Assembly: GCA_031417555.1 (NCBI GenBank)
Contig: JANOVV010000065.1
Span: 1-64,000 of the forward strand
Direction of reading: 5' to 3'
Source of the DNA: JADKIH01 sp031417555
Lineage (GTDB): Bacteria; Bacteroidota; Bacteroidia; AKYH767-A; 2013-40CM-41-45
Length of the DNA stretch: 64,000 nt
This document shows positions 9,322 through 18,928 of the stretch, one piece after another. The stretch's first letter is position 1. Every line of letters begins with the position of its first letter. The position numbers and the translations under genes were made by a program. The notes below the pieces were generated by a model, which worked only from the letters and a program-made list of their open reading frames with translations, did no database searches and was not told where the DNA came from.

Positions 9322-10365
9322 TTATAGTTTCGATAATACTTTAACAGCAGTTTTTGGTCCTTCTGCTGTTTTTACTGAATCCGTAATTGCCGGAGTTGCT
9401 ACTTCACGGGAGAATACATATTGTTGTTTCTTATACCATCTTCTGAAAGCTTCCGGACTTTCAATTACAAGATTCATTTTCATATTGTAATGTGCCACTC
9501 CACAGACTTTATTGCAGAGAAGGACATATTCAAACTTGGGATTATTTGTAATCAGACGCATGCTGTCTGTTGTAATCGTTGGTTCAACAAAAAATTCTGT
9601 AGTCATTCCCGGAACACAATTCATCTGTGCACGTAAGTGAGGGAAATAAGCACTATGAATTACATCGCGTGAATGGAATTTAAAAATGATTTTTGAATTA
9701 ACAGGAAGATGAAGTTCGTTTACTATTTTATCATCCTTTGAACTGCTGTCCAATGAATCCACACCTAATGGATTCTGATCTGTAATCATTTTAAAATTTG
9801 ACTTTCCTAATAAATTATCTTCACCTCCAAATCGTGCTGTCCAATCGAATTGCTTTCCATAAACTTCAATAATCATTGCGTCTGCCGGAGCTGGATTGGT
9901 AATGTTAATCCAAAGTTTTAAACCATAAACAATAAGTCCCATTAAAACAATGGCTGGAATAACTGTCCAAATAAATTCGAGCTTATGATTGACCGGCCAG
10001 AAGAACGCTTTTTCACCTTTCTTGTGTCTGTATTTAAAGCAATACCAGAAAAGAAGAAATTGAGTTATAAAAAATACAACACATATTAATCCAAAGTTAA
10101 GATAAAGATAGCTGTCAACTAAAACACCGTGTTTACTAGCAGCAATAGGTAAAAGATATTTTTTAGCATCGATGGTAAAATATATCATCCCTAAGAAACA
10201 AACTATCATGAAAAACATGGACATTCTTCCATTGAAAAGATTATCCTGATGAGTGATATTTTCTTCTTCGCCTTTAAGGTCTCGTACAAGCTCCATCACT
10301 CTAATCAACCGCCAGAGTGTGAGGGCAGATAAAACGACAACAACGTATGTCAACAAATTTATCAT
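9322..10365 (-). CDS. ctaC: Cytochrome c oxidase subunit II
   Basis: Electron-entry subunit of the aa3 oxidase. The 347-residue protein has three hydrophobic stretches in its first 160 residues, one more N-terminal segment than the usual two-helix subunit II. A periplasmic cupredoxin domain follows. The binuclear CuA site is intact: CNKVCGVAHYNM supplies the two cysteines, histidine and methionine, and an upstream histidine sits in DVIHSAYFPHLRAQM. A C-terminal tail of about 40 residues follows. It is co-transcribed between actF (47 bp upstream) and ctaD (43 bp downstream), so electrons pass from menaquinol through complex III to this site. Confidence 0.96.
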   Translation of the reverse strand: MINLLTYVVVVLSALTLWRLIRVMELVRDLKGEEENITHQDNLFNGRMSMFFMIVCFLGMIYFTIDAKKYLLPIAASKHGVLVDSYLYLNFGLICVVFFITQFLLFWYCFKYRHKKGEKAFFWPVNHKLEFIWTVIPAIVLMGLIVYGLKLWINITNPAPADAMIIEVYGKQFDWTARFGGEDNLLGKSNFKMITDQNPLGVDSLDSSSKDDKIVNELHLPVNSKIIFKFHSRDVIHSAYFPHLRAQMNCVPGMTTEFFVEPTITTDSMRLITNNPKFEYVLLCNKVCGVAHYNMKMNLVIESPEAFRRWYKKQQYVFSREVATPAITDSVKTAEGPKTAVKVLSKL

Positions 10366-10412
10366 GGATGGTTTATTCTTTTTTCAATTATTTAATACTG
10401 TCGTTTTACCGA

Positions 10413-11591
10413 TTATATTTGATGATGTAAACTTTCAGATAACATTGGATGGTTTTTCGGAACGAGAGCGGCTTTCGTTAATTCAGTAAGAGTTACAAAA
10501 ATAAATAAGCCAAGGTATCCCAACATTGTTCCGATTTCAATAAAACCAATCTGCCAGTTTGTTCCTACCGTTCCCGGCATAACCATAAGATAAACATCGA
10601 GCCAGTGACCGGCAAGAATTATTATACCGCCAACCCACAATATTTTGCTTTGACGTTTTGAATCTCTTGTCATTAGTACAAGGAATGGTGCACAGAAATT
10701 TATTAAAAGGTTAGCAACCCAAAGTGTGCGGAAATAATTCCATCGCACTTGATAATAAACAACTTCTTCCGGAAGATTTGCATACCATATCAACATGAAT
10801 TGAGAAAACCATAAGTACGTCCAGAAAATTGAAAAGGCAAACATGAATTTTCCGACGTCATGCAAATGGTTTTCTGTCACATTCTCCATATATCCACGGC
10901 TGCGCAGATAAAGTATGATTAAACACATCATTGCCATTCCGCTAACAAAAAGTCCGATAAATGTATACCATCCAAACAATGTACTGAACCAATGAGCATC
11001 AATACTCATTAATATATCCCAGGCAGAAGTTGATGATGTTATAGCAAACAATACAAGGAAAACTGCTGATAATGTAATGCTCTTCTTATAATGTATTAAT
11101 CCGCCTTCCTGATCTTCCAAAAGACTTTGACGACGAAGCATGTGTGTAAAGCCAATCCAAATAGCAGCATAAATTACTAATCGGATTACAAAGAAAGGAA
11201 CATTTAGAAATCCGCTTTTGCCTGCCAGAATGTGATCGTATTCAGGACTATTTACATCATAATATTGCGAATGTGTCCAATAGTATAAATCATGATGACC
11301 CAGCACAAAAATAAGTATCATTCCTACCATTGCATACTTTAGAAATCCTCCCATAGCTTCAGGCACTCTTTTGATAGCGACCGACCAACCGGCTTGTGCT
11401 ACATAATTAAATGCCATGAAAAAAGTTCCGCAAAGGGAAATCGCCATGAAATAAAAATTATTCTGCAACAAAACCGCCCATGTGCGTGTTTTGTCAGTCA
11501 TGAATCCTACGGTAATAGCAGCAATTCCGATCGCAATCATGATCATTGGAATTACTTTATTATTCCGGTTAAGTTCGTATTTTCTATCCAT
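10413..11591 (-). CDS. actF: Alternative complex III subunit ActF (NrfD-like membrane subunit)
   Basis: Second large membrane subunit of the quinol:cytochrome c / oxidase oxidoreductase. It has about ten hydrophobic segments of the NrfD/PsrC type, with a VLGHHDLYYWTHSQY periplasmic stretch near residue 110. The open frame extends upstream to 11723, but that extra part overlaps the end of actE in another frame and reads as low-complexity polar sequence. I chose ATG 11591, giving MDRKYELNRNNKVIPM and 392 residues, 26 bp after actE. The protein pairs with ActC in the membrane and is implicated in proton movement in the family. Confidence 0.9.
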   Translation of the reverse strand: MDRKYELNRNNKVIPMIMIAIGIAAITVGFMTDKTRTWAVLLQNNFYFMAISLCGTFFMAFNYVAQAGWSVAIKRVPEAMGGFLKYAMVGMILIFVLGHHDLYYWTHSQYYDVNSPEYDHILAGKSGFLNVPFFVIRLVIYAAIWIGFTHMLRRQSLLEDQEGGLIHYKKSITLSAVFLVLFAITSSTSAWDILMSIDAHWFSTLFGWYTFIGLFVSGMAMMCLIILYLRSRGYMENVTENHLHDVGKFMFAFSIFWTYLWFSQFMLIWYANLPEEVVYYQVRWNYFRTLWVANLLINFCAPFLVLMTRDSKRQSKILWVGGIIILAGHWLDVYLMVMPGTVGTNWQIGFIEIGTMLGYLGLFIFVTLTELTKAALVPKNHPMLSESLHHQI

Positions 11592-11617
11592 CGTATCGTG
11601 ACAATTGGTGAAACCTT

Positions 11618-12259
11618 TTACATTTTTATTGTTGCTCCTGCTTTTACAGAATCCGTTTTTGCGGCTGAAGCCGTCTGATCCTGTGGTTGCTGAAGTGTAA
11701 TTACATAAAATATTATCTTCCAACGTTGAGTTGGCGTTAATTGCGATGCATGTGAACCCATCATGTTTTTTCCATATTCAATCGTATGAAACATTTTTCC
11801 TTCGGGAAGATTTTTCAACTGATCGGAAGAATACGATGGTGGTATGGGTCCATTTCTTTGTACAACAAGTCCATCGCCTTTTCCTGTCGCTCCATGACAA
11901 TGTGTACAATAATTTTCATAGAGTCTTTTTCCTTCGGCCATATTCGCTTCTGTTTTCTCAAGCGGATTACGGAGTTTTAATCCTGCTTCTTCATAACCTT
12001 CCGGAGTATTTGGATAAGGATAAGGCAAGCGATCGTAATCTGTAAAGATAGCATCTCCACGAGCAATAGTTCCTGCAACCGGTTGTCTTGCTGTCATACT
12101 ATCCGGGAAATTTGGATTCTCAGAATAGGTTTCATACGAAGGTGAACGATACATGTCGGGCATGTATTCATATCCCGGTTTTTTAGGATCGTCATTGGCA
12201 CATGATGACATCAGTATAATTACTGTTGCCGGAAGGATATATAAGAATATTTTTTTCAT
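11618..12259 (-). CDS. actE: Alternative complex III subunit ActE, mono-haem cytochrome c lipoprotein
   Basis: Periplasmic c-type cytochrome of the complex. The 213-residue protein has a lipoprotein signal (IILMSSCANDD, predicted lipidated cysteine near residue 20), a single haem motif CTHCH at about residues 118-122, and a distal methionine region around GKNMMGSHASQL. The C-terminal 25 residues are Gln/Ala/Thr-rich. In known complexes ActE is the likely exit point for electrons toward the oxidase. It sits 8 bp downstream of actD. Confidence 0.94.
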   Translation of the reverse strand: MKKIFLYILPATVIILMSSCANDDPKKPGYEYMPDMYRSPSYETYSENPNFPDSMTARQPVAGTIARGDAIFTDYDRLPYPYPNTPEGYEEAGLKLRNPLEKTEANMAEGKRLYENYCTHCHGATGKGDGLVVQRNGPIPPSYSSDQLKNLPEGKMFHTIEYGKNMMGSHASQLTPTQRWKIIFYVITLQQPQDQTASAAKTDSVKAGATIKM

Positions 12260-12267
12260 TACTCAGT

Positions 12268-12801
12268 TCACGAAAATTGCATGGATTTATACAAAACATC
12301 AGATGCTCCAGACGATTTAATGAGTTCCCCAACTTCACCGGTTTTACTCTCGTCTTTTACATCTACATGTAAAACAAATTTATCATCTGTAATTCTTGGA
12401 TGCGGAATTGGTGCAGTTACACCGGGAAGAATTTTACTTCTCAAAAGAAAAGTAAGTGCCATACCGTGTGCCGCACAAAATACTGTTAACTCGAATGTGA
12501 TAGGGATAAACGCTGGAAGGTTCATGTACAACATGAAATTCGGTTTACCTCCGATATTAATCGGCCAGTCATGAATCATCATATACCAGGCCATCCAAAG
12601 TGCAAAGGATGTCCCGCTTATACCATATAAAAATGCTGTAATTGATATACGTGTCCGAGGTACATTCAGTAAAGAATCAATACCATGAACCGGAAAAGGA
12701 CTCTGTAAATCTTTACATACAACGCCTTGTGCCTGAAGCTTAGGAATAGCCTGCATCAAAATTTCTTCGTCGTCGTAAATTCCAAAAATTCTTTTTGTCA
12801 T
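12268..12801 (-). CDS. actD: Alternative complex III subunit ActD (DUF3341)
   Basis: Small membrane subunit of 177 residues, matching the DUF3341 family. It has a soluble N-terminus (KRIFGIYDDEEILMQA), two membrane helices at about residues 55-75 and 95-120 with MIHDWPINIGGKPNF between them, and a soluble C-terminal region containing the HPRITDDKFVL stretch. It bridges the two NrfD-like subunits in solved complexes of this type. It lies between actC (9 bp gap) and actE (8 bp gap), so translational coupling is likely. Confidence 0.94.
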   Translation of the reverse strand: MTKRIFGIYDDEEILMQAIPKLQAQGVVCKDLQSPFPVHGIDSLLNVPRTRISITAFLYGISGTSFALWMAWYMMIHDWPINIGGKPNFMLYMNLPAFIPITFELTVFCAAHGMALTFLLRSKILPGVTAPIPHPRITDDKFVLHVDVKDESKTGEVGELIKSSGASDVLYKSMQFS

Positions 12802-12810
12802 GTCGAATAA

Positions 12811-14190
12811 TTAAACTCCTTTTTTCTTGTACTGATTACTTGTTTTCTTAATAATCGTTTTTAATTCCGCCAATGCTATCACAGGAAATACACGAGAGAA
12901 CACCAGAAAACAAGTAAAGAATAAACCTATAGTTCCAACGAAAATTCCAACTTCGATATAAGTAGGCGAATACATTACCCAACTCGAAGGAAGATAATCC
13001 CGGTGCAATGATGTAACAATAATTACAAATCGCTCAAACCACATTCCAATATTTACAAATATTGAAATGATGAATGTCGCCATTACGCTGGTTCTAATTT
13101 TTTTCACCCAGAACAATTGCGGTGTAATCACATTGCATGTCATCATGCTCCAATAAGCCCACCAATACGGACCAAAAGCACGATTCATAAATGCATAACT
13201 TTCATATTGAACTCCCGAATACCAGGCCATGAAGAACTCAGTAATATAAGCTATACCAACGATTGATCCTGTTAATATGATAACCTTATTCATTAGCTCG
13301 ATATGCTGAATACTTATATACTCTTCCAGTCCCAATACTTTTCTGGCAACTATCATTAATGTAAGCACCATTGCAAATCCCGAAAATATCGCACCGGCAA
13401 CGAAGTAAGGAGGAAAAATCGTTGTATGCCATCCAGGTACTATCGATGTAGCAAAGTCAAAGGATACAATCGTATGAACTGAAAGTACAAGCGGAGTAGA
13501 TAATCCTGCTAATACTAATGATACTTCTTCAAAACGATGCCAGTCACGTGCTGTTCCTTTCCATCCGAAAGAAAGAATTCCATAAATAAATCTCTTTGTC
13601 GGATTAATACAACGATCCCGAACTGTTGCCAGATCCGGAAGTAAACCCAGATACCAGAATACCAATGAAACAGAGAAATAAGTTGAGATCGCAAATACAT
13701 CCCATAAAAGCGGTGAGTTAAAATTCACCCACAATGACCCAAATTGATTCGGCAGTGGAAGCATCCAGTAATCAAGCCATGGCCGCCCTGTGTGGAACAA
13801 TGGAAAAAGACCGGCACATATTACAGCGAATATTGTCATCGCTTCTGCCGAACGATTGATTGACATTCTCCAACGCTGACGAAACAAAAGAAGGATCGCT
13901 GATATAAGAGTTCCGGCATGACCAATACCGATCCACCAAACGAAATTTGTAATATCCCATGCCCAACCCACTGTCTTATTTGCTCCCCATGATCCAATAC
14001 CATTACCAATAGTATACGCAAGGCATGTCATTCCCCATATCATCGCCGTGAAAGCAATGAAAAAAGAAGCCCACCAATATTTATTGGCTTTACCTTCAAT
14101 CGGACGACAGATATCTTCTGTTATCTGATGGTAAGATTTTTTTCCGAGTATTAAGGGGTCCCGGACAACCGATTCGTGATTACCACTCAT
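12811..14190 (-). CDS. actC: Alternative complex III subunit ActC (NrfD-like quinol-oxidising membrane subunit)
   Basis: Main membrane subunit, 459 residues with about ten transmembrane segments of the polysulfide reductase NrfD family. Recognisable stretches are the N-terminal YHQITEDICRPIEGK, the WWIGIGHAGTLISAIL helix, and AMTIFAVICAGLFPLFHTGR. In this family it is thought to hold the menaquinol site next to the Fe-S subunit ActB. It follows actB by 36 bp and precedes actD by 9 bp. The last 20 residues are basic. Confidence 0.96.
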   Translation of the reverse strand: MSGNHESVVRDPLILGKKSYHQITEDICRPIEGKANKYWWASFFIAFTAMIWGMTCLAYTIGNGIGSWGANKTVGWAWDITNFVWWIGIGHAGTLISAILLLFRQRWRMSINRSAEAMTIFAVICAGLFPLFHTGRPWLDYWMLPLPNQFGSLWVNFNSPLLWDVFAISTYFSVSLVFWYLGLLPDLATVRDRCINPTKRFIYGILSFGWKGTARDWHRFEEVSLVLAGLSTPLVLSVHTIVSFDFATSIVPGWHTTIFPPYFVAGAIFSGFAMVLTLMIVARKVLGLEEYISIQHIELMNKVIILTGSIVGIAYITEFFMAWYSGVQYESYAFMNRAFGPYWWAYWSMMTCNVITPQLFWVKKIRTSVMATFIISIFVNIGMWFERFVIIVTSLHRDYLPSSWVMYSPTYIEVGIFVGTIGLFFTCFLVFSRVFPVIALAELKTIIKKTSNQYKKKGV

Positions 14191-14226
14191 GCTTTTATTT
14201 CTATCACTTGAAAATCATATTATCAA

Positions 14227-17200
14227 CTATGCTTCTTTCTCTTCCTCTATGTTACGAACTTTTGTTTGGTAAAATACATTGGGCTGTACATTCAATTCGC
14301 CGAGTAAATGATAACTTCTCTCTTCCGGCTTCCACATTTTATTCAATGCGCTTTCCGAAAGATTATAATCACCAAATGTAATTGCATTGGTCGGACATGT
14401 TTGTGCACATGCTGTATTCACTTCTCCTTCTTTTACTGTTCTTCCTGCTTTTTTCGCATTCAGTTTTCCTTCTTGCAATCGCTGAACACACATCGTACAT
14501 TTTTCCATTACACCGCGTGAGCGAACGACAACATCAGGATTTAGAACCATTTTCCCTAAATCGTTATTTATATTGAAATCGAATTTCGGATTATCAGAAT
14601 AACGGAACCAGTTGAATCGACGAACTTTGTACGGACAGTTGTTTGCGCAATAGCGAGTACCAACGCAACGGTTATAAATCATTTGATTTAATCCTTCTGA
14701 ACTATGGCTTGTTGCAATCACCGGACAAACAGTTTCGCACGGTGCATGATTGCAATGTTGACACATGACAGGCTGGAAGACTACTTTTGGCATATCACTA
14801 GGATCTTCCATTTTCTTTATGTCGCCCTCTTCTCCTTCTTTAGGATCAAAATCACTAGTATAATAACGATCAATACGCATCCAATGCATTTCACGGCTGC
14901 GCATAACCTCATCTTTACCTACTACAGGAACATTATTTTCAGCAGTACAAGCAACAACGCAAGCGCCGCATCCAATACATGAATTAAGGTCGATTGACAT
15001 TCCCCAGTGGTGATTTCCTATTTCATGTTCATCCCATAATGTTACTTTTTCTACAGGCTGTTTCGAAATATCCTTACCAACTTTTACTTCAATAAGCTCC
15101 GGTTCATTTCCTGAATTAGGCTCTTTAATATATTTTTTAAGTGTTGTCTCTTTTACAATCGCACGACCCATCATCGTATGATGAGATTGAGTAGCGGCAA
15201 ATTGGTAATTGTCATCAACCGTTTTCTGAATATCAATAGCTGTCGAATAGGTTAACATGTTATTTACAACGCCAACCAAAGCGAATGCATTTACACCAAT
15301 AAAATCAGCAGTTTTTCCTGCCGCTGTACGTCCGTATCCAACAGCTATGGAAACTGTTCCTGGAGTTTGTCCGGGTTGAATAAGTACAGGTACTTTTAAA
15401 GAAGTGTTGGAAGATTTAACTGTAACAATATTTCCCTGCTGCCATCCTTTTTCACGTGCATCACGAGGAGAAACAGCTAGATAATTATCCCAGGTAATTT
15501 TAGAAATCGGATCCGGCAATTCCTGTAACCATGGATTGTTTGCTTGCATTCCATTTCCAAGACCTGCTTTTTCATAAATAACCAATTCCATTCCATTGCC
15601 GCTTTTTCCACTTTCGTTTATCAAAGAAAGATCTGAAACAGAAGTACGTTTACCTAGGGAAACTGATGTTGATTTTTCATAAACACCATCTTGTAAAAGT
15701 TTTCCCCAACTCACGTCAGAAGAAATATTTTTCCAGTTAGCCTCCATATAATCATGAAAAGGTGTTTTATTACCTGCCCATGAAAGAAGACTTTCCTGCA
15801 TCTGTCTTGTATTAAATAAGGGTGCAATCGTTGGTTGGCCTAGAGAATAAAAACCTTTCTTTGGTTCAGCATCCGACCATGATTCCAATGGATGATGATC
15901 AGGACAAATTAAACCGCACAAAGAAGCAGTCTCATCGGCACGATCAGCAAAAGAAACAGATAGTTCTACTCTTTTTATTGAATCAGCAAATGATTTTCCG
16001 TTTGGTAAACTATAAACAGGATTGCAATTGTATATGAAGAGTGCTGATACTTCGCCTTTTTGCATTTCATCAATGAAAGCAAAAAGATCAGCGTCATTCC
16101 CTTTTCTTAGTAAACAAGTATTATCAAGATCAATAGTATTTCCATAACTATCGAGCATGGAATTAATTCCATTAATTATTTTTTGTGAAGCAAGATCATT
16201 GATTCCACATACAACAAGAGCTTTTCCGCGGTTTGCCCATAATTCAGCTGCCAGTTTTTCAATTACAGGAGCATTAACAGATGCAGACCCCGCTGACTTC
16301 ATTCCTGCTTTTGATGCAATTGAATTATGCAAAGCGATAATATAAGAAAGCTGTTGAGATGGTTTAATACCTGTACGAATATCAGCATTACTTCCTGTTA
16401 CCGACAAAGCACTTTCAAACTGATAATGACGCGACATTTCTTTTCGGCCATTATTAAGTTTACGAGTCTCTGCATATTGAGCAGCGCATTCAATCGGTGA
16501 AATCCAATTGAGTAGAAAATCACAATCAAATCCTACAATAACATTTGCTTTATTAAACAAATAAGAAGGAATTCCCTCTACTCCAAAACTATCCTTATTT
16601 GCCTGTATCATTGCTGCACAGGAAACAGAATCGTGTTGAATATGTTTAGTTGTAGGGTATTTTGCAGTAAAATCAGAAATAACTTTTAATGTCGTCGGAC
16701 TAACTACGGTAGATGAAAGAATTCGAATCTTTCCTCCGGCAGCTGCTATCGTAGATAATTTTTCAGTTATCGCTTTATCAACTGTAGTCCAATCGGCTAT
16801 ATTATTATTCATAACCGGACCGCGTAATCGTGCATTATCATATAAAGAAAGAACAGATGCCTGTACTCTTGCATTTATTTTTCCTTTTGAAATTGAGCTT
16901 AGCGAATTTCCTTCTATTTTTATCGGACGTCCTTCACGTGTTTTTACAACAATGCTTGCATAATCATAACCATCTGCATATGTTGATGCATAATAATTGG
17001 CTATTCCCGGAGTTATTTGTTCCGGACGAATCAGATAAGGAATCGTTTTATGAACGGGCGTTTCGCAAGCCGCGAGAGAAGCAGCAGCAACACTAAATCC
17101 AAGAAACTTCAGAAAATCACGACGTGGAGTCAGACCTTCTTCTGTTTTTTTACTAATGACATCATCGATAGGAATGTGTTCGAAAAATTCATTGTTTTTC

Positions 17201-17262
17201 AGACGCACGAATTCTGCATCGTTATGCAATTCATCTACACCTTTCCAGTATTTTTTTTCCAT
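14227..17262 (-). CDS. actB: Alternative complex III subunit ActB, molybdopterin-oxidoreductase-like iron-sulfur protein
   Basis: Large periplasmic subunit (1011 residues) that fuses a molybdopterin-oxidoreductase-like domain, which in this family lacks the cofactor, to a four-cluster ferredoxin domain. A twin-arginine signal (RRDFLKFLGF) at residues 47-56 is followed by a lipobox-like ASLAAC, suggesting Tat export and a lipid anchor. The Fe-S part starts at C762 (CIGCGACVVAC), then CQHCNHAPCETVCP, CVGTRYCANNCPY and CTMCVQRL with a late CAQTCP, matching three [4Fe-4S] and one [3Fe-4S] cluster in known complexes. It passes electrons from the quinol site in ActC to the haems of ActA. It is the second gene of the operon. 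Confidence 0.96.
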   Translation of the reverse strand: MEKKYWKGVDELHNDAEFVRLKNNEFFEHIPIDDVISKKTEEGLTPRRDFLKFLGFSVAAASLAACETPVHKTIPYLIRPEQITPGIANYYASTYADGYDYASIVVKTREGRPIKIEGNSLSSISKGKINARVQASVLSLYDNARLRGPVMNNNIADWTTVDKAITEKLSTIAAAGGKIRILSSTVVSPTTLKVISDFTAKYPTTKHIQHDSVSCAAMIQANKDSFGVEGIPSYLFNKANVIVGFDCDFLLNWISPIECAAQYAETRKLNNGRKEMSRHYQFESALSVTGSNADIRTGIKPSQQLSYIIALHNSIASKAGMKSAGSASVNAPVIEKLAAELWANRGKALVVCGINDLASQKIINGINSMLDSYGNTIDLDNTCLLRKGNDADLFAFIDEMQKGEVSALFIYNCNPVYSLPNGKSFADSIKRVELSVSFADRADETASLCGLICPDHHPLESWSDAEPKKGFYSLGQPTIAPLFNTRQMQESLLSWAGNKTPFHDYMEANWKNISSDVSWGKLLQDGVYEKSTSVSLGKRTSVSDLSLINESGKSGNGMELVIYEKAGLGNGMQANNPWLQELPDPISKITWDNYLAVSPRDAREKGWQQGNIVTVKSSNTSLKVPVLIQPGQTPGTVSIAVGYGRTAAGKTADFIGVNAFALVGVVNNMLTYSTAIDIQKTVDDNYQFAATQSHHTMMGRAIVKETTLKKYIKEPNSGNEPELIEVKVGKDISKQPVEKVTLWDEHEIGNHHWGMSIDLNSCIGCGACVVACTAENNVPVVGKDEVMRSREMHWMRIDRYYTSDFDPKEGEEGDIKKMEDPSDMPKVVFQPVMCQHCNHAPCETVCPVIATSHSSEGLNQMIYNRCVGTRYCANNCPYKVRRFNWFRYSDNPKFDFNINNDLGKMVLNPDVVVRSRGVMEKCTMCVQRLQEGKLNAKKAGRTVKEGEVNTACAQTCPTNAITFGDYNLSESALNKMWKPEERSYHLLGELNVQPNVFYQTKVRNIEEEKEA

Positions 17263-17336
17263 TGTAGGATATTGATGGTTTTTTTAAACCGGATATTTTT
17301 TATGCACGATATGTGCGATATATTTTATACTTCTTT

Positions 17337-18569
17337 TTAATAATGACAACGGGCACACTCTAATCCTCCAATAGTTTCAACAGTAATTAGAGAATCCGAC
17401 AAGCCTTTGTTTAGTAATTTTTTATGCATATCGTCATAATAACCATTTCCTACCATCTTAACATTCGTCGTTCGATGACAATCAATACACCATTGCATAG
17501 TAAGAGGTGAATACTGCATAGCAACTGTCATACTATCCTGAACCTGACCATGACAAGTCTGACATTCAATTTTTCCAACTACGAAATGTTGGCTATGATT
17601 AAAGTATGCGAAGTCGGGAAGATTATGAACACGCACCCATTGAATTGGTTTTTGATTCGGACCATACGTGCCTTTATCAGGATCGTAATCCAGAGCCTTA
17701 TAAATTTTTGCAATTTCTGCAGTACCTGTTTCAGGACCTTTACGAACATACTTATGGCAATTCATACAAACATTTGCAGATGGTATTCCTGCAACTTTTC
17801 CTCTTTCAGCACCGCTATGACAATAAACACATGAAATCTGCATTTCACCGGCATGAAGTTTATGCGAGTAGGCAATTGGCTGATCCGGTGTATAGCCTTG
17901 AGAAATACCTATGGCCATTAAAGAATACCAGCCTTTAACACTACCGACGATAGTAAGGAAAATTAAAATTACAGCTATAAGTTTTTTATTCTGTCGAATC
18001 CATTCACGATTACGTTTCTTATTTGAAATCGGAGCAGGCTCAGGTATTCCTTCTTTATGTCGAACCGCTTTTGCTAGAGTTTCCTGAACACGTCGAAGTA
18101 CACCACTTAATAAATACAAAACAACGGCTGCAGCTAATAGCCAAGGCCAAATTGGTTTTTCATCAGCCGGTGCACTACCAGGAGGCGGAGGTGGCGGAGT
18201 TGCAGGAACTTTTACCTCTTCTGCTTTTACATAAGCAAGTATCGATTTGATTTCATCATCTTTCAGATTGAAAGATGTCATTGCAACTTTATTGTACTCG
18301 TTGAATAGCTTAACAGCATATTCATCGCCGCTTTTTATAACAGCTTGAGAATTCTTAATCCATTTTAATAACCATTCTTCATTCCTCCGCTTTGAAATTC
18401 CCATCAATGCAGGTCCGATTACCTTTTCTTTTACTGCATGACATGATTTACAATTTGCATTATACAGAGCTTCGCCATCCTGAGCATTCGCCGAGGAAAT
18501 TGAAAACAACGAAAGAAAAAATACGGTTAAAAGAAATGAAAAATACCTCTTTGTGTTCGGGTAATCCAT
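17337..18569 (-). CDS. actA: Alternative complex III subunit ActA, multihaem cytochrome c
   Basis: First gene of the operon, 410 residues. A signal peptide (to about residue 29, ending NAQ) is followed by a mono-haem domain with CKSCH at residues 40-44, then a membrane helix, a proline-rich linker and a second helix. The C-terminal multihaem domain has CVYCH at 247-251, then CMNCH, CQTCH, CIDCH and CARCH at the very C-terminus. That gives six CXXCH motifs, five clustered in the C-terminal part and one extra at the N-terminus, whereas the family is usually described as pentahaem. The protein gathers electrons from the Fe-S chain of ActB. Confidence 0.94.
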   Translation of the reverse strand: MDYPNTKRYFSFLLTVFFLSLFSISSANAQDGEALYNANCKSCHAVKEKVIGPALMGISKRRNEEWLLKWIKNSQAVIKSGDEYAVKLFNEYNKVAMTSFNLKDDEIKSILAYVKAEEVKVPATPPPPPPGSAPADEKPIWPWLLAAAVVLYLLSGVLRRVQETLAKAVRHKEGIPEPAPISNKKRNREWIRQNKKLIAVILIFLTIVGSVKGWYSLMAIGISQGYTPDQPIAYSHKLHAGEMQISCVYCHSGAERGKVAGIPSANVCMNCHKYVRKGPETGTAEIAKIYKALDYDPDKGTYGPNQKPIQWVRVHNLPDFAYFNHSQHFVVGKIECQTCHGQVQDSMTVAMQYSPLTMQWCIDCHRTTNVKMVGNGYYDDMHKKLLNKGLSDSLITVETIGGLECARCHY

Positions 18570-18926
18570 AGTATTTTTTTAGTCCACTAAATATTAACTT
18601 TCAAAACATCCAACCATCTTAATTAATAGGTCATTAAAATGTAAAGGGGTTTGAACGGGTGCAAATTTATCAGAAACAAGCTTTCCCGAAAGTTTTTTTG
18701 AAAATTTTTTTAAAAAAACAATTGTATAAACTTTTGAAATTAAATAAATCTATAATTAATTGTACAACCAAAGTTTTTGATAAGATAAACCCCCTTCACA
18801 AATACCTAACAAGGAACCTTTTAAAGTAAATTTCACCTTTAAAAAAATTTCACCCCTCATTACTGATAATTGAATCCTCCCATTACCCGATACCAGATAC
18901 TCGATACCCGATACTCATTTCCGATA
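18570..18926. other. Intergenic region upstream of the act-cox operon
   Basis: No gene is apparent in these 357 bp. The half next to actA is AT-rich and contains a CAAATTTA box on the plus strand (18662-18669), that is a TAnnTTTG-type -7 element for actA. The distal end holds a short iteration of GATACC/GATACT units (18884-18928) just after the stop of the cyclase-family gene. No tRNA or strong GC-rich hairpin was seen. Confidence 0.6.
18662..18669 (-). promoter_or_regulatory. Candidate -7 element for the act-cox operon
   Basis: On the minus strand the sequence reads TAAATTTG, matching the TAnnTTTG -7 consensus of Bacteroidota sigma factors. It lies about 93 bp upstream of actA. A TTG at the expected -33 position is not evident, so this rests on the -7 box alone. 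Confidence 0.35.
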
Positions 18927-18928
18927 CT
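18884..18928. repeat. Iterated GATAC-type intergenic repeat, copy 1
   Basis: About 45 bp made of imperfect copies of a CCGATAC unit (cccgatacc, agatactc, gatacccg, atactc, ccgatact). A close copy in opposite orientation lies at 63664-63694. The two share a similar order of units, so this is a dispersed repeat family rather than chance microsatellite slippage. No function is known. Confidence 0.6.

Noticed and set aside
10413..11723. Extended frame for ActF starting at 11723
   Set aside because: The extra 44 residues overlap the end of actE in another frame and are polar low-complexity sequence; ATG 11591 gives the usual ActF N-terminus.
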